A DNA stretch of 39,450 nucleotides, taken from Subdoligranulum variabile. GTDB taxonomy: Bacteria; Bacillota; Clostridia; Oscillospirales; Ruminococcaceae. Below, one piece after another: positions 1-8,292 of this stretch (position 1 is the first letter of the stretch; every line of letters starts with the position of its first letter). The stretch covers positions 1-39,450 of the forward strand of contig QAKI01000034.1 of NCBI GenBank assembly GCA_003343905.1. The letters are read 5' to 3'. The notes beneath the pieces were generated by a model that was given only the letters and a program-made list of their open reading frames with translations, did not search any database and was not told where the DNA came from. The translations under genes and the position numbers were made by a program.

Positions 1-35
1 TTTTTGAACCATTTTGATACGGTTTGAACAGCAGA

Positions 36-434
36 TTATCTCTTGCTGAACTGCGGAGCACGACGTGCTGCTTTGAGACCGTACTTCTTACGCTCTTTCA
101 TACGAGGATCGCGGGTCAGGAAGCCAGCCTTCTTCAGGGTGGCGCGCAGTTCGGGGTTGAACTGCAGCAGGGCGCGGGACAGGCCGTGGCGGATCGCGCC
201 AGCCTGGCCGGAGCAGCCGCCGCCGACCACGTTGACGACCACGTCGAACTTGCCTTCGGTCTCGGTGAGGACCAGCGGGCTGTTGACCAGCAGCTTCAGG
301 GTCTCCAGGCCGAAGTAATCGTCGATGTCGCGGCCATTGATGGTCATTTTGCCGGTGCCATTGTAGACACGCACACGGGCAACGGAATGCTTACGACGGC
401 CGGTGCCGTAGAAATAAGGTTTCGTCTCGTACAT
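36..434 (-). CDS. rpsI: 30S ribosomal protein S9
   Basis: Component of the small ribosomal subunit, whose C-terminal tail reaches the P-site tRNA. The 132-residue product has the usual family length, the N-terminal GTGRRKHSVARV motif, the central GGGCSGQAGAIRHG segment and the basic tail ending in FSKR. It lies 19 bases downstream of rplM, the standard L13-S9 pair, and should be co-transcribed from the rplM promoter. The ATG has an AGGAGG-like site in the intergenic gap. No terminator is visible in the 35 bases left before the window edge. Confidence 0.98.
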   Translation of the reverse strand: MYETKPYFYGTGRRKHSVARVRVYNGTGKMTINGRDIDDYFGLETLKLLVNSPLVLTETEGKFDVVVNVVGGGCSGQAGAIRHGLSRALLQFNPELRATLKKAGFLTRDPRMKERKKYGLKAARRAPQFSKR

Positions 435-453
435 CTTCTATTGCCTCCTCAAC

Positions 454-885
454 TCAAATCTCGACGGCTTCAGGCTTCTGGGCAGCGTGGGCATGCTCAG
501 CAGTCTTGTAGCAGTGCAGGCGGGTCATGGCCTTGGCGCCCAGGGTGTTGCTGGGGACCATGCCCTTGACCGCGTAGGTCATGGCCTTGTCGCTGGCTTC
601 AGCCATCAGGGTCTTGTACTGGGTCTCCTTCAGGCCGCCGATCCAGCCGGAGTGGGTGCGGTGGAACTTCTTGTCCAGCTTCTTGCCGGTCAGGACCGCA
701 TCGTTGCAGTTGATGATGATGACATGGTCGCCACAATCAACGTTGGGGGTGAAGGTGGGCTTGTTCTTGCCGCGCAGGATGACGGCAGCCTTGGCGGCGA
801 CGCGGCCCAGCGGTTTGCCGGCGGCGTCGATCACATACCACTTGCGGTCAGCCATTTCAGCGGGCTTAGCGAGAGTCGTGCTCAT
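454..885 (-). CDS. rplM: 50S ribosomal protein L13
   Basis: Early-assembling protein of the large ribosomal subunit. The 143-residue product has the expected length, with RKWYVIDAAGKPLGRVA near the start and the GMVPSNTLG segment near the C terminus. The open frame extends 13 codons further upstream, but the ATG at 885 is preceded by GGAGGTC eight bases away and gives the family-length protein, so I use it. It is first in the rplM-rpsI operon, behind a near-consensus promoter and a leader of about 95 bases. Confidence 0.97.
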   Translation of the reverse strand: MSTTLAKPAEMADRKWYVIDAAGKPLGRVAAKAAVILRGKNKPTFTPNVDCGDHVIIINCNDAVLTGKKLDKKFHRTHSGWIGGLKETQYKTLMAEASDKAMTYAVKGMVPSNTLGAKAMTRLHCYKTAEHAHAAQKPEAVEI

Positions 886-980
886 AGTAGGGACCTCCAT
901 TGAAAAATTAACACGTCCGTTCAAAAAACGGTATCATACAGCGCCGGCGGCACAGGGCCGGGGCGGCGCTTTTTCGCGCA
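886..980 (-). promoter_or_regulatory. rplM 5' leader with possible regulatory hairpins
   Basis: The predicted transcript carries about 95 untranslated bases before rplM. They include a GC-rich inverted region (GCGCCG...CGGCGC) and a small hairpin with arms CCGTT and AACGG before the ribosome binding site. L13 operons in Firmicutes often have autoregulatory leaders. I see the hairpins but cannot confirm membership of a named leader family. Confidence 0.35.
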
Positions 981-986
981 AGTGTG

Positions 987-1015
987 ATTATAGCAGAAAG
1001 CCCCGCCCAAGTCAA
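987..1015 (-). promoter_or_regulatory. sigma-A promoter of rplM-rpsI
   Basis: On the minus strand TTGACT (1010-1015) and TATAAT (987-992) are separated by exactly 17 bases. Transcription should start near 980. A pyrimidine-rich stretch (purine-rich on the minus strand), holding two copies of a 13-base repeat, lies just upstream. Confidence 0.85.
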
Positions 1016-1133
1016 CGCTTTTGGGCACAAATTTTGATTTATTCCGGGCTCACTCTCGTTTTCTCCTGTTTTCTTTCATTTTCTCTCGTTTTCTCATTTC
1101 CATTTTTTTCAAAACCGCTGCTTGCCTGCGCGC

Positions 1134-1178
1134 AAAAAAGCCCGGCCCGCCGAGCAAAACTGCTGCAGCGGGCCGGGC
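1134..1178 (-). terminator. Rho-independent terminator after the HPr-like gene
   Basis: Perfect 11-bp stem GCCCGGCCCGC/GCGGGCCGGGC (1140-1150 with 1168-1178). On the minus strand it is followed by six T residues. It lies 20 bases past the stop of the HPr-like gene. Confidence 0.9.
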
Positions 1179-1197
1179 CCCGGGTTTCCGTTTTGAT

Positions 1198-1419
1198 TTA
1201 GTGCTTGATTGCGTCGACGATGCGGCTCAAGTCGCCCTCGTCCTCGCAGACGATCTTCACAGGATGGCTGTAGTCGAGGCTCATCATGCCCAGAATGCTC
1301 TTGGCATCGGCAATGCTGCCCTTCATGTCGTGCACGCCGACTGCGTTGTAGCACTTGGCGGCAGCAGACACGATTCCCTTAACCTCCGTGAAGTTGGAAA
1401 CCTTGACTTGTTTCACCAT
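1198..1419 (-). CDS. HPr-family (Crh-like) protein lacking the phosphorylatable histidine
   Basis: A 73-residue protein of the HPr fold. HPr carries phosphate in the PTS through His15 and is a regulatory target through Ser46. The Ser46 region is intact here (AKSILGMMSL, Ser41), but the stretch aligning with the His15 loop reads SNFTEVKG instead of a GIHARP-like motif, so there is no histidine there. That is the arrangement of Bacillus Crh, a regulator rather than a phosphocarrier. The ATG follows TGGAGGTC at good spacing. It is a single-gene unit with its own promoter and terminator. A regulatory role in carbon control is inferred; an HPr kinase gene is not in the window. Confidence 0.85.
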   Translation of the reverse strand: MVKQVKVSNFTEVKGIVSAAAKCYNAVGVHDMKGSIADAKSILGMMSLDYSHPVKIVCEDEGDLSRIVDAIKH

Positions 1420-1552
1420 GGTAATGACCTCCAGACATTTTCCCTAAAGCAGACCCGATGCCGCGGACGCCCTTTCATTTGGGGGCGTGCGCACGGTCCG
1501 CCTGCAGGGCCCGCCGGGCCACCATGCCCGGTTTTCCGTCCCTGCATTAGGC

Positions 1553-1561
1553 ATTATAGCA
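1553..1561 (-). promoter_or_regulatory. extended -10 promoter of the HPr-like gene
   Basis: Minus-strand TGCTATAAT, that is TG-N plus a perfect TATAAT (1553-1558). No good -35 box lies at 16-18 bases. The resulting leader of about 125 bases contains GC-rich inverted segments around 1480-1530. Confidence 0.6.
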
Positions 1562-1855
1562 TAATTTTTGCCGCTTTGTTTGTAGGAAATGCACAAAGGC
1601 AGTTTTTTCCATTTCCTGCACAAAACGCGCAAAGCCGTATTTTCGGGATTTGGTGAGTTTGCTCACATTTTTCCGGCCCGGAGACATCCTCTTAACATCT
1701 TTTATGTTTTTGCAAAGCTGATTTTATGTTTTTAGCGCAAATTTCCGCTTTTTAGGGGTTTTCAGGCCCTATTTTACACCCAAAAACCGGTCTTTTTCTT
1801 TACGCAGATGCAACAAAAGCACATATTCAGCGCCGTTTTGCACGCGCCGTCCAGT
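1562..1855. other. AT-rich intergenic stretch between tex and the HPr-like gene
   Basis: Nearly 300 bases without a supported gene and markedly AT-richer than its surroundings. It contains two nearby copies of TTTTATGTTTTT (about 1700-1735) and a small hairpin GTGAG-TTTG-CTCAC followed by ATTTTT (about 1652-1671). I found no convincing terminator for tex and no start with a ribosome binding site. Confidence 0.5.
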
Positions 1856-4015
1856 TCACAGGCCCTTCATCGTCAGCGCGATGCGCTTTTTCTTCGTATC
1901 CACACTGAGGACCTTGACCCGGACGATGTCCCCGACCTTGAGCACTTCCCGCGGGTGGCGGATGAAGCGGTCGCTGATCTGGGAAATATGCACCAGGCCG
2001 TCCTGGTGAACGCCCAGGTCCACAAAAGCGCCGAAGTCGATGACGTTGCGCACGGTGCCCGTGAGTTCCATGCCGGGCTTGAGGTCCTCCAGACCCATGA
2101 CGTCGCTGCGCAGCAGGGGCTTGGGCAGGCTGTCGCGCACGTCGCGGCCGGGCTTGCACAGTTCCGAAACGATGTCGTGCAGCGTGGGCGCGCCGATGCC
2201 CAGCGTTTCGCACAGCGCGCCTTCCCCCCGCGCCTTGACGGCGGCGGGCAGGCCGGCCATGCTCTCGGTGCCGATCTGGGCCGCGGTATAGCCGCAGGCG
2301 TCCAGCAGGGCTTTGGCGGCGGGGTAGCTTTCGGGGTGGACGGCGGTGGCGTCCAGACGGTTCTTGGCTTCCGGCAGGCGCAGGAAGCCCGCGCACTGTT
2401 CAAACGCCTTGGGGCCCAGACCCTTGACCTTTTTGAGCTGGGCGCGGGAAGTGAATGCGCCCTCCTGCTCGCGCCAGGCCACGATGTTCTTGGCCGTGGC
2501 GGCGGTAACGCCCGCCACGCGGCGCAGCAGCGGCGCGCTGGCGGTGTTCAGGTCCACGCCCACGCTGTTGACGCAGTCCTCCACAACGCCGTCCAGCGTT
2601 TCGTTCAGGCGCTTCTGGGGCATATCATGCTGGTACTGGCCCACGCCCACGGCCTTGGGGTCGACCTTGACCAGTTCGGCCAGCGGGTCCTGCAAACGGC
2701 GGGCGATGGACACCGCGCTGCGCAGGTTCACATCGAACTGGGGGAATTCCTCGGCCGCCAGCTTGCTGGCCGAATACACCGAGGCCCCGGCCTCGCTGAC
2801 TACCATATACTGCAAATGCAGGCCCTTTTCCTCGGCCAGTTCGCGGATGACCGCAGCGGCAAATTCCTCGGTCTCGTGACCGGCGGTGCCGTTGCCGATG
2901 GCCATGACCTCGACGCCGTTTTTGAGCACCATGTCCTTGATGATCCGCTTGGCCTGGTCCACCCGCTTGAATTCCGGCACCGGGTAGACCACGTTGGTAT
3001 CCAGCACTTTGCCGGTGGGGTCCACCACAGCGACCTTGCAGCCCATGCGGTAGCCGGGGTCCAGCCCCATGACCGTTTTGCCCCGGATGGGCGGCTGCAG
3101 AAGCAACTGGCGCAGGTTGTCGCCAAAGACCTTGATCGCGCCCTCGGCCGCGGCGTCGGTCAGTTCCCCGCGCAGCTCGTTTTCCAGGCTGGGGTGGATC
3201 AGGCGGCTGTAGGCGTCCAGCGCGGCGGCTTCGACCAGCAGCGCGCTGGCCCCGCCAGTCTTTTTGCGGGCGAACATCCAGGCCGTGATGGCCCCGGCGC
3301 GCTCGCTGTCCACCTGGATGGACACTTTCAGATAGCCTTCCCGCTCGCCGCGGTCCAGCGCCAGCACCCGGTGGCCCGGAATTTTGGCCAGCGGTTCGGC
3401 GTAGTCGTAATACTGGGCGTAGACGCTGTCCTCGTCCTTGGCTTTGGCGCTGGCGATCCGCCCGAAGGCGCGGTAGTACCGGCGCAGTTCGGCGCGGCAG
3501 GCCGCATCGTCGGAGATCATCTCCGCCAGAATGTCCTTTGCCCCGGCCAGCGCGGCGTCCGCGTCGGGCACTTCTTCATTGAGATAGTCCACCGCAGCCG
3601 CCGCGGGGTCGAACGCGGGGTCCTGCCGGAAGATAGCGTCGGCCAGCGGCTGCAGGCCGCGCGCCTTGGCGATGCTGGCCCGCGTCTTGCGCTTGGGCTT
3701 GTAGGGGCGGTAGAGGTCCTCCACTTCGGCCAGGGTGCCGGCCTTTTCCAGCGCGGCGGCCAGTTCCGGGGTCATGGCCCCCTGCTCGGTGATCGTGGCG
3801 GTGACTTCCTCCTTGCGTTTGTCCAGCCCGCGCAGGTATTCCAGGCGGTCGCCCAGATCGCGCAGCACCTGGTCATCCATGGAGCCGGTCGCCTCCTTGC
3901 GGTAGCGGGCAATAAAGGGGATGGTATTGCCCTGGTCGATCAGTTCAATGGCCCCCTGCACGTTCTTGACGCTCAGGTTCAGTTCTGCGGCCAGTTGTTC
4001 AGCATGATTTGCCAT
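1856..4015 (-). CDS. tex: Tex-family RNA-binding protein
   Basis: A 719-residue cytoplasmic nucleic-acid-binding protein of the Tex/YhgF family, linked to transcription and RNA metabolism. Visible parts are the helical N-terminal Tex domain (TIPFIARYRKEATG near residue 30), an RNase H-like YqgF segment (MGLDPGYRMGCKVAVVD, about 320), the GVGQYQHDM motif, helix-hairpin-helix repeats, and a C-terminal S1 RNA-binding domain (648-719, IDFGAFVDLG and GLVHIS). The length is typical. The start lies inside the 3' end of yfhO (37-base overlap), with AGAGGA upstream of the ATG, so the two genes are probably translationally coupled. Confidence 0.95.
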   Translation of the reverse strand: MANHAEQLAAELNLSVKNVQGAIELIDQGNTIPFIARYRKEATGSMDDQVLRDLGDRLEYLRGLDKRKEEVTATITEQGAMTPELAAALEKAGTLAEVEDLYRPYKPKRKTRASIAKARGLQPLADAIFRQDPAFDPAAAAVDYLNEEVPDADAALAGAKDILAEMISDDAACRAELRRYYRAFGRIASAKAKDEDSVYAQYYDYAEPLAKIPGHRVLALDRGEREGYLKVSIQVDSERAGAITAWMFARKKTGGASALLVEAAALDAYSRLIHPSLENELRGELTDAAAEGAIKVFGDNLRQLLLQPPIRGKTVMGLDPGYRMGCKVAVVDPTGKVLDTNVVYPVPEFKRVDQAKRIIKDMVLKNGVEVMAIGNGTAGHETEEFAAAVIRELAEEKGLHLQYMVVSEAGASVYSASKLAAEEFPQFDVNLRSAVSIARRLQDPLAELVKVDPKAVGVGQYQHDMPQKRLNETLDGVVEDCVNSVGVDLNTASAPLLRRVAGVTAATAKNIVAWREQEGAFTSRAQLKKVKGLGPKAFEQCAGFLRLPEAKNRLDATAVHPESYPAAKALLDACGYTAAQIGTESMAGLPAAVKARGEGALCETLGIGAPTLHDIVSELCKPGRDVRDSLPKPLLRSDVMGLEDLKPGMELTGTVRNVIDFGAFVDLGVHQDGLVHISQISDRFIRHPREVLKVGDIVRVKVLSVDTKKKRIALTMKGL

Positions 4016-6363
4016 TCCGTTTTCCTCTTTCTTCTGCGATACAGCAGCATGATATACACCGCGTAGGCGGCCAGACCCGCCAGGCTGATCCCGGCGGAAA
4101 GCGCCAGCCCCGGCGTGTGGTAGGTAAAGACGATCTCCGCCGCGCCTGCCGGGACGCGCACGGCCATCAGGCCGTGGTCCACTTTTTCGATGGCGGCGGG
4201 CTGCCCGTTGACGGTGGCGGTGAAGCCGTCGTCATAGGGCACGCTGAAAAACACCAGTTCTTCCTGGTCATAGGCGGTATGCGCCGTGAAGCCGGTGCGG
4301 GTGGCGGTAAAGTCCGCAGCAGCCGCGGCGCGCCGGTCGCCGCAGTCGGTGGCATAGCGCCCGTCGCCGCGGTCGGCGAGTTCCTCGGTGGGCAGGGGCT
4401 GCAGCAGGCCGTCCAGCCGTTCGATCTGGTCCTCGTCCAGCAGAACCGCCCGCATGAGCACCCGTGCGCGCTCCTCTTCGGGCACCGAACCGAACTGGTC
4501 CTCGGTGATATAGTAGTCATAGGTGAAGCCCATGGGCACCCAGTTGTCGTTGCGGTACAAAAGGTAGGCCGAGGTCTCCCCGCAGGGGGTCCAGCCGGTC
4601 AGGTTCTCGCCGTTCCAGTCGTCGGCGCTGTCCCGCGCCACCAGCATATAGCGCACGCTCAACAGGCCCCGCAGCCCGTCGTTCTGCACACTGGGCTTGG
4701 AGTTCACGTCCCGCGTGACGCCCACCGAGGGGTAAAATTCCATGATGCTGGGCGCCACGGTGGAATTGAAGAACTGCAGGCAGCTTCGGTCGAACCACAG
4801 GCCCAGGTTGTTGTGGGCGCCGTAGGCGTCGATGCGGTAGAAGGTATCCCGCGGCAGGGTCTGCTCGATTTCCGCCACCGAGTCATAGGTCTGGGCGATC
4901 AGGTCGCTGTCGGTCTTCCACTGGGGGTATTTCGTCAGCGACATATGCACGGAACCGTACAGGAAGCTGAACGCCAGGATACCGGCCAGCATGATCTGCG
5001 GCCATTCCTTGCGGTTGCGCGCCGTGCGCCACAGCAGCCAGAACAGCAGCACCCCCAGCATGCTCACCCCGAAGATGCCCCAGAACCGCGGCTGCAGGTC
5101 CACGACGCCCAGCTTGAAGTTGCCGTCCTCGTCGGCATTGGGCACCAGGGCGAAAGCCGCGGCGCTCAGCGTGATGAGCGCCGTCAGCCGCCAGGCGCGC
5201 GGCACCTGCCGCCCGGCCAGATGGGGCCGCCCCAGCACATAGGCCGTGGCCCCGCACAGCACCAGCACCGGCATATAGTACCAGCGGGCGTAGTAGCTGG
5301 AATTGAGGGCGTAGAACGCGCTGTTGAGCACCGGCACGAAGGCGCACACGATGCAGGCTTTAAGAATGTAGGTGAAGGGATGGCTGCGCCGCCCGCGGCA
5401 GAACGCCAGCCCGCCCACGATGCCCACCAGCGGCAGGTAGGCCGTCATGCTGGTGTGTTTGAGCACGCCCTCCTGGAACATATCCTTGAAATACGGGGCG
5501 TCCGGCATCAGGAAGGCGCTGTACAGGATGGCCCCGTACTGCTGGGGATTGCTGTACAGAAGGTAGCCGTACCCGCTGAACGGGTCGATCGTGCGCGGGT
5601 TTTGCAGCAGCGACAGCCCCGCCGGGATCAGCAGCACGCAGCCCATCGCACAGCCCAGCAGCGTTTCGACCGCCAGGGCGGCAAAGCGGCGCGGCCCCAC
5701 CCGGTAGACGCGGGCCGCCAGCATGCACAGGAAGTACAGGATCAGGAACACCGCCTGCCCGGCAAAGAAAAAGTAGTTGTTGACAAGGTTCAGCGCCACC
5801 CATACGGGGAACCGCCCCCACTTGCCGTCCAGCGCCGCGTCATCCAGCGACGCCAGCAGATAGGGGAACAGCGCCACCACGTCCAGAAAGTGGTTGAAGA
5901 AGATATCGTACACCGTGAAGCCGGAAAATGCGTACAGGCACCCGGCCACGACGCTCCAGTCCTCGTTGCGCACCCAGCGGCGCGCCCACAGATACCCGCC
6001 GGCCCCGGCCATTGCGATCTTCAAACAGAGCAGCGGCACCATCATCCAGGGCATGAGCCGGGCCGGGACCCACAGCGACAGCCAGAAGAAGGGGCTGCCC
6101 AGCAGATAGAAAGAGTAGGCGTTCACAAAGCCGCTGCCCAGGTCGGTGGCCCAACTGAAGGACCCGCCCTGTTTGACAAAGGCGTTGGCGTACTGGTAAA
6201 AGTTGATCTGCTGGTCGTTGAAGTCCCCCGCGTAGTGGAAATAACCGCCCCCGGCCACCGCGTCCGCGATGCAGTGGGGCAGAAACAGCGCGGCGGCCAG
6301 CAGGAAGCAGAGGCCGAACACCCGCCAATACCGTGATTTTTGTTGGGGAAGTGTAAGCTGCAT
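3979..6363 (-). CDS. yfhO: YfhO-family multi-pass membrane protein
   Basis: A 794-residue integral membrane protein of the YfhO family, GT-C-like enzymes. Bacillus YfhO is linked to glycosylation of lipoteichoic acid. The N-terminal half shows many hydrophobic spans with the conserved acidic loop (YAGDFNDQQINFY) after the first span; a C-terminal extracytoplasmic domain is followed by a final span (about 760-780) and a basic tail. The frame opens at a TTG two codons earlier, but CGGAG lies eight bases before the ATG at 6363 and only two before the TTG, so I chose the ATG. It precedes and overlaps tex. Its sugar substrate cannot be read from the sequence. Confidence 0.88.
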   Translation of the reverse strand: MQLTLPQQKSRYWRVFGLCFLLAAALFLPHCIADAVAGGGYFHYAGDFNDQQINFYQYANAFVKQGGSFSWATDLGSGFVNAYSFYLLGSPFFWLSLWVPARLMPWMMVPLLCLKIAMAGAGGYLWARRWVRNEDWSVVAGCLYAFSGFTVYDIFFNHFLDVVALFPYLLASLDDAALDGKWGRFPVWVALNLVNNYFFFAGQAVFLILYFLCMLAARVYRVGPRRFAALAVETLLGCAMGCVLLIPAGLSLLQNPRTIDPFSGYGYLLYSNPQQYGAILYSAFLMPDAPYFKDMFQEGVLKHTSMTAYLPLVGIVGGLAFCRGRRSHPFTYILKACIVCAFVPVLNSAFYALNSSYYARWYYMPVLVLCGATAYVLGRPHLAGRQVPRAWRLTALITLSAAAFALVPNADEDGNFKLGVVDLQPRFWGIFGVSMLGVLLFWLLWRTARNRKEWPQIMLAGILAFSFLYGSVHMSLTKYPQWKTDSDLIAQTYDSVAEIEQTLPRDTFYRIDAYGAHNNLGLWFDRSCLQFFNSTVAPSIMEFYPSVGVTRDVNSKPSVQNDGLRGLLSVRYMLVARDSADDWNGENLTGWTPCGETSAYLLYRNDNWVPMGFTYDYYITEDQFGSVPEEERARVLMRAVLLDEDQIERLDGLLQPLPTEELADRGDGRYATDCGDRRAAAAADFTATRTGFTAHTAYDQEELVFFSVPYDDGFTATVNGQPAAIEKVDHGLMAVRVPAGAAEIVFTYHTPGLALSAGISLAGLAAYAVYIMLLYRRRKRKTEWQIMLNNWPQN

Positions 6364-6416
6364 ATCCAAAACTCCGATAGAATCCCGTCTAACGTACTGT
6401 GTTTGTGGTAAAATCG

Positions 6417-6425
6417 TGATATACT
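6417..6425 (+). promoter_or_regulatory. extended -10 promoter of yfbR
   Basis: TGATATACT, an extended -10 (TG-N-TATACT), lies 28 bases before the yfbR ATG. No clear -35 box is present. It sits in the 90-base divergent gap between yfhO and yfbR. Confidence 0.5.
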
Positions 6426-6453
6426 AAAAAATATACCACACAGGAAAGGTCGC

Positions 6454-7062
6454 ATGAAGATGAAAACCTATCCCCTGAGCGCCCTGCTGGGCCGCATGAA
6501 GTACATCACCCGCTGGAGCCTGATGCGCAGCGGCCGCCCCGAGACCCTGAGCGAACACACGGCCGATACGGCCCTGCTGGCGCACATGCTCTGCCTGATC
6601 GCACAGAAATGCACCGGCACCGGCGCGGGGCTGCGCCCCGAGGTGGTGGCCACCGCCGCGCTTTACCATGACGCGCCGGAGATCCTGACCGGGGACATGC
6701 CCACGCCGGTCAAGTACAAAAGCGACGCGCTGCGCTCGGCCTACAAGGCCGTGGAGCGGGAGAGCGCCCGCCTGATGGCGAGCCTGCTGCCTGCCGAACT
6801 GCAGGGCGAGACCGAAGCCTACCTGACGGGCAGCATCCTCAACGACGCTGAGCGTAAGATCCTGAAAGCGGCGGACCGGCTTTCGGCCCTTATCAAATGT
6901 ATCGAGGAGGGCCAGGGCGGCAACCGGGAATTTGAAGCCGCCCGCGCCCAGCAGTTGGAGGCGCTGCACGCCATGGACTGCCCCGAAGCCGAATATTTCA
7001 TCGCGCACATGCTGCCCTGCTACGCCCAGAATCTGGACGAACTGACACGCGGCCGGTTCTGA
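6454..7062 (+). CDS. yfbR: 5'-deoxynucleotidase, HD domain (YfbR family)
   Basis: Dephosphorylates deoxynucleoside 5'-monophosphates in pyrimidine and thymidine salvage. At 202 residues it matches E. coli YfbR in length and motif order: R20-W21, the metal ligands H35, H72 and D73 of the HD signature (SEHTAD, YHDAPE), E76, and the substrate loop TGDMPTPVKY (79-88). AGGAAAGG precedes the ATG at 6454. It is transcribed toward dusB with only seven bases between the two stop codons, so no dedicated terminator fits there. Confidence 0.93.
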   Translation: MKMKTYPLSALLGRMKYITRWSLMRSGRPETLSEHTADTALLAHMLCLIAQKCTGTGAGLRPEVVATAALYHDAPEILTGDMPTPVKYKSDALRSAYKAVERESARLMASLLPAELQGETEAYLTGSILNDAERKILKAADRLSALIKCIEEGQGGNREFEAARAQQLEALHAMDCPEAEYFIAHMLPCYAQNLDELTRGRF

Positions 7063-7069
7063 GCCGGGC

Positions 7070-8059
7070 TTATTCCTGCAAACGGAACGCTGCGTCGATC
7101 AGTTTGTCTACATCCGTAAAATGTTCGAGCATCGAGCAGTACCGCCGCAGCGACGCCGCCCCCCGCAGCCCCTTCATGTAGTGCATAGCCTGGCTGCGGG
7201 CCTGGGGCATGGCCATCCACTCCCCTTTTTCCTCGCACATTTCATAGATCTGGCGGCGCAGGGCGGCCATGCGCTGATTCAGCGTGGGTTCTGCGGGCGG
7301 CTGCTGCCCCAGCAGCGCCGCGCGCACCCGCTCAAACAGCCAGGGGTCGCCCAGCGCGCCGCGGCCGATCATGACGCCGTCGCAGCCGGTCTTTGCCAGC
7401 AGATCCAGCGCGCCCTCGGCGGTGGTCACGTCGCCGTTCGCCAGCACCGGGATGCCCACCGCCGCCTTGATGGCCGCAATGGCCGCCGCGTCGATGGGCG
7501 GGATGTACATCTGCTCCCGCGTGCGGCCATGCACCGCCAGCAGGTCGGCGCCGTTGCCCTCGCACTGTTTGGCCACCTCCACGCCGGTCATGTGGTCGGC
7601 GTCCCAGCCGACGCGCATCTTGACGGTCAGCGGGGTGTCGTCCCCCAGGGCCTTGCGGGCGGCGGCCACCATGGCCCCGCACAGCGGCGGGTCCAGCAGC
7701 AGGCGGCTGCCCGCGCCGCTGGAAGTGATCTTGGGCGCCGGGCAACCCATGTTGATGTCCAGAATATCAAAGGGGATGCCCTTTTCCCGCACCAGCAGGA
7801 TGGCTTTGGCCAGCGTTTCCGGCTCCGCGCCGAAAAGCTGGATCGCATAAATGCCGTGCGGGTCGGGGTCGCGCAGCAGCGCGAAGGATTTGCGGTCCCC
7901 GAACGTCAGCGCCTTGGCGCTTGCCATCTCGCTGACGGTCCAGGCCGCCCCGTGGTCCGCCATCAGGCGGCGGCAGGAAGCGTCGGTCAGACCGGCCATG
8001 GGGGCAAAGACCGCCCCCGCCGGGATCTGCAGCTGTTTTAATTGCATGGAATACCTCAT
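7070..8059 (-). CDS. dusB: tRNA-dihydrouridine synthase
   Basis: FMN-dependent enzyme that reduces uridines in the tRNA D-loop. The 329-residue protein shows the TIM-barrel start FAPMAGLTDASCR, the catalytic motif MGCPAPKI with Cys106, VHGRTREQMY, the phosphate-binding NGDV and the IGRGALGDPW segment. The ATG at 8059 has GGGGGAG seven bases upstream. A second ATG four codons later is also preceded by GAGG, so the start is slightly uncertain. The leader is GC-rich, and its hairpin overlaps the ribosome binding site. Confidence 0.94.
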   Translation of the reverse strand: MRYSMQLKQLQIPAGAVFAPMAGLTDASCRRLMADHGAAWTVSEMASAKALTFGDRKSFALLRDPDPHGIYAIQLFGAEPETLAKAILLVREKGIPFDILDINMGCPAPKITSSGAGSRLLLDPPLCGAMVAAARKALGDDTPLTVKMRVGWDADHMTGVEVAKQCEGNGADLLAVHGRTREQMYIPPIDAAAIAAIKAAVGIPVLANGDVTTAEGALDLLAKTGCDGVMIGRGALGDPWLFERVRAALLGQQPPAEPTLNQRMAALRRQIYEMCEEKGEWMAMPQARSQAMHYMKGLRGAASLRRYCSMLEHFTDVDKLIDAAFRLQE

Positions 8060-8065
8060 TCAGGA

Positions 8066-8130
8066 TCTCCCCCGGCGGCGGGCCGTGCGGGGGAAAATAT
8101 CGTCGAAAGGGCGCCAAAGCGCCGCGGGGC
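8066..8130. repeat. possible decayed relative of the 178-base structured repeat
   Basis: The stretch GGGGGAAAATATCGTCGAA (8089-8107) followed by GGG and CCAAAG matches the most conserved core of the two full repeat copies (GGGGTAAAAT, GTCGAA, then CCAAAG). As in them, it follows the right arm of a hairpin (CCCCC 8069-8073 with GGGGG 8089-8093). The other two hairpins are not recognisable. This may be a relic or chance similarity. Confidence 0.3.
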
Positions 8131-8248
8131 CGGGCGGCAGCCGCAGAACACAGGCCCGCAGCCAGCCGGGCGTGCCCCTTGCGGTACGGCAGTATGCTGC
8201 CGCGCCGCATCAATTTCGCATTCCATTCTACCACATTTGCGCCGTTTG

Positions 8249-8257
8249 TGGTATACT
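8249..8257 (+). promoter_or_regulatory. extended -10 promoter of polA-tsaD
   Basis: TGGTATACT, an extended -10 element, lies 35 bases before the polA ATG. No good -35 box is seen. About 190 bases of GC-rich divergent spacer separate it from dusB. Confidence 0.5.
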
Positions 8258-8292
8258 TGTTTATATGTAAATTGCGCCAAAGGAGCTTTTCT

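Noticed and set aside
1808..4066. 752-codon open frame on the plus strand
   Set aside because: Opposite-strand shadow of tex caused by high GC; no ribosome site, no recognisable domain, low-complexity His/Gly/Ala composition.
6364..6369. TTG start for yfhO
   Set aside because: Only two bases from the ribosome binding site; the ATG two codons later has proper spacing.
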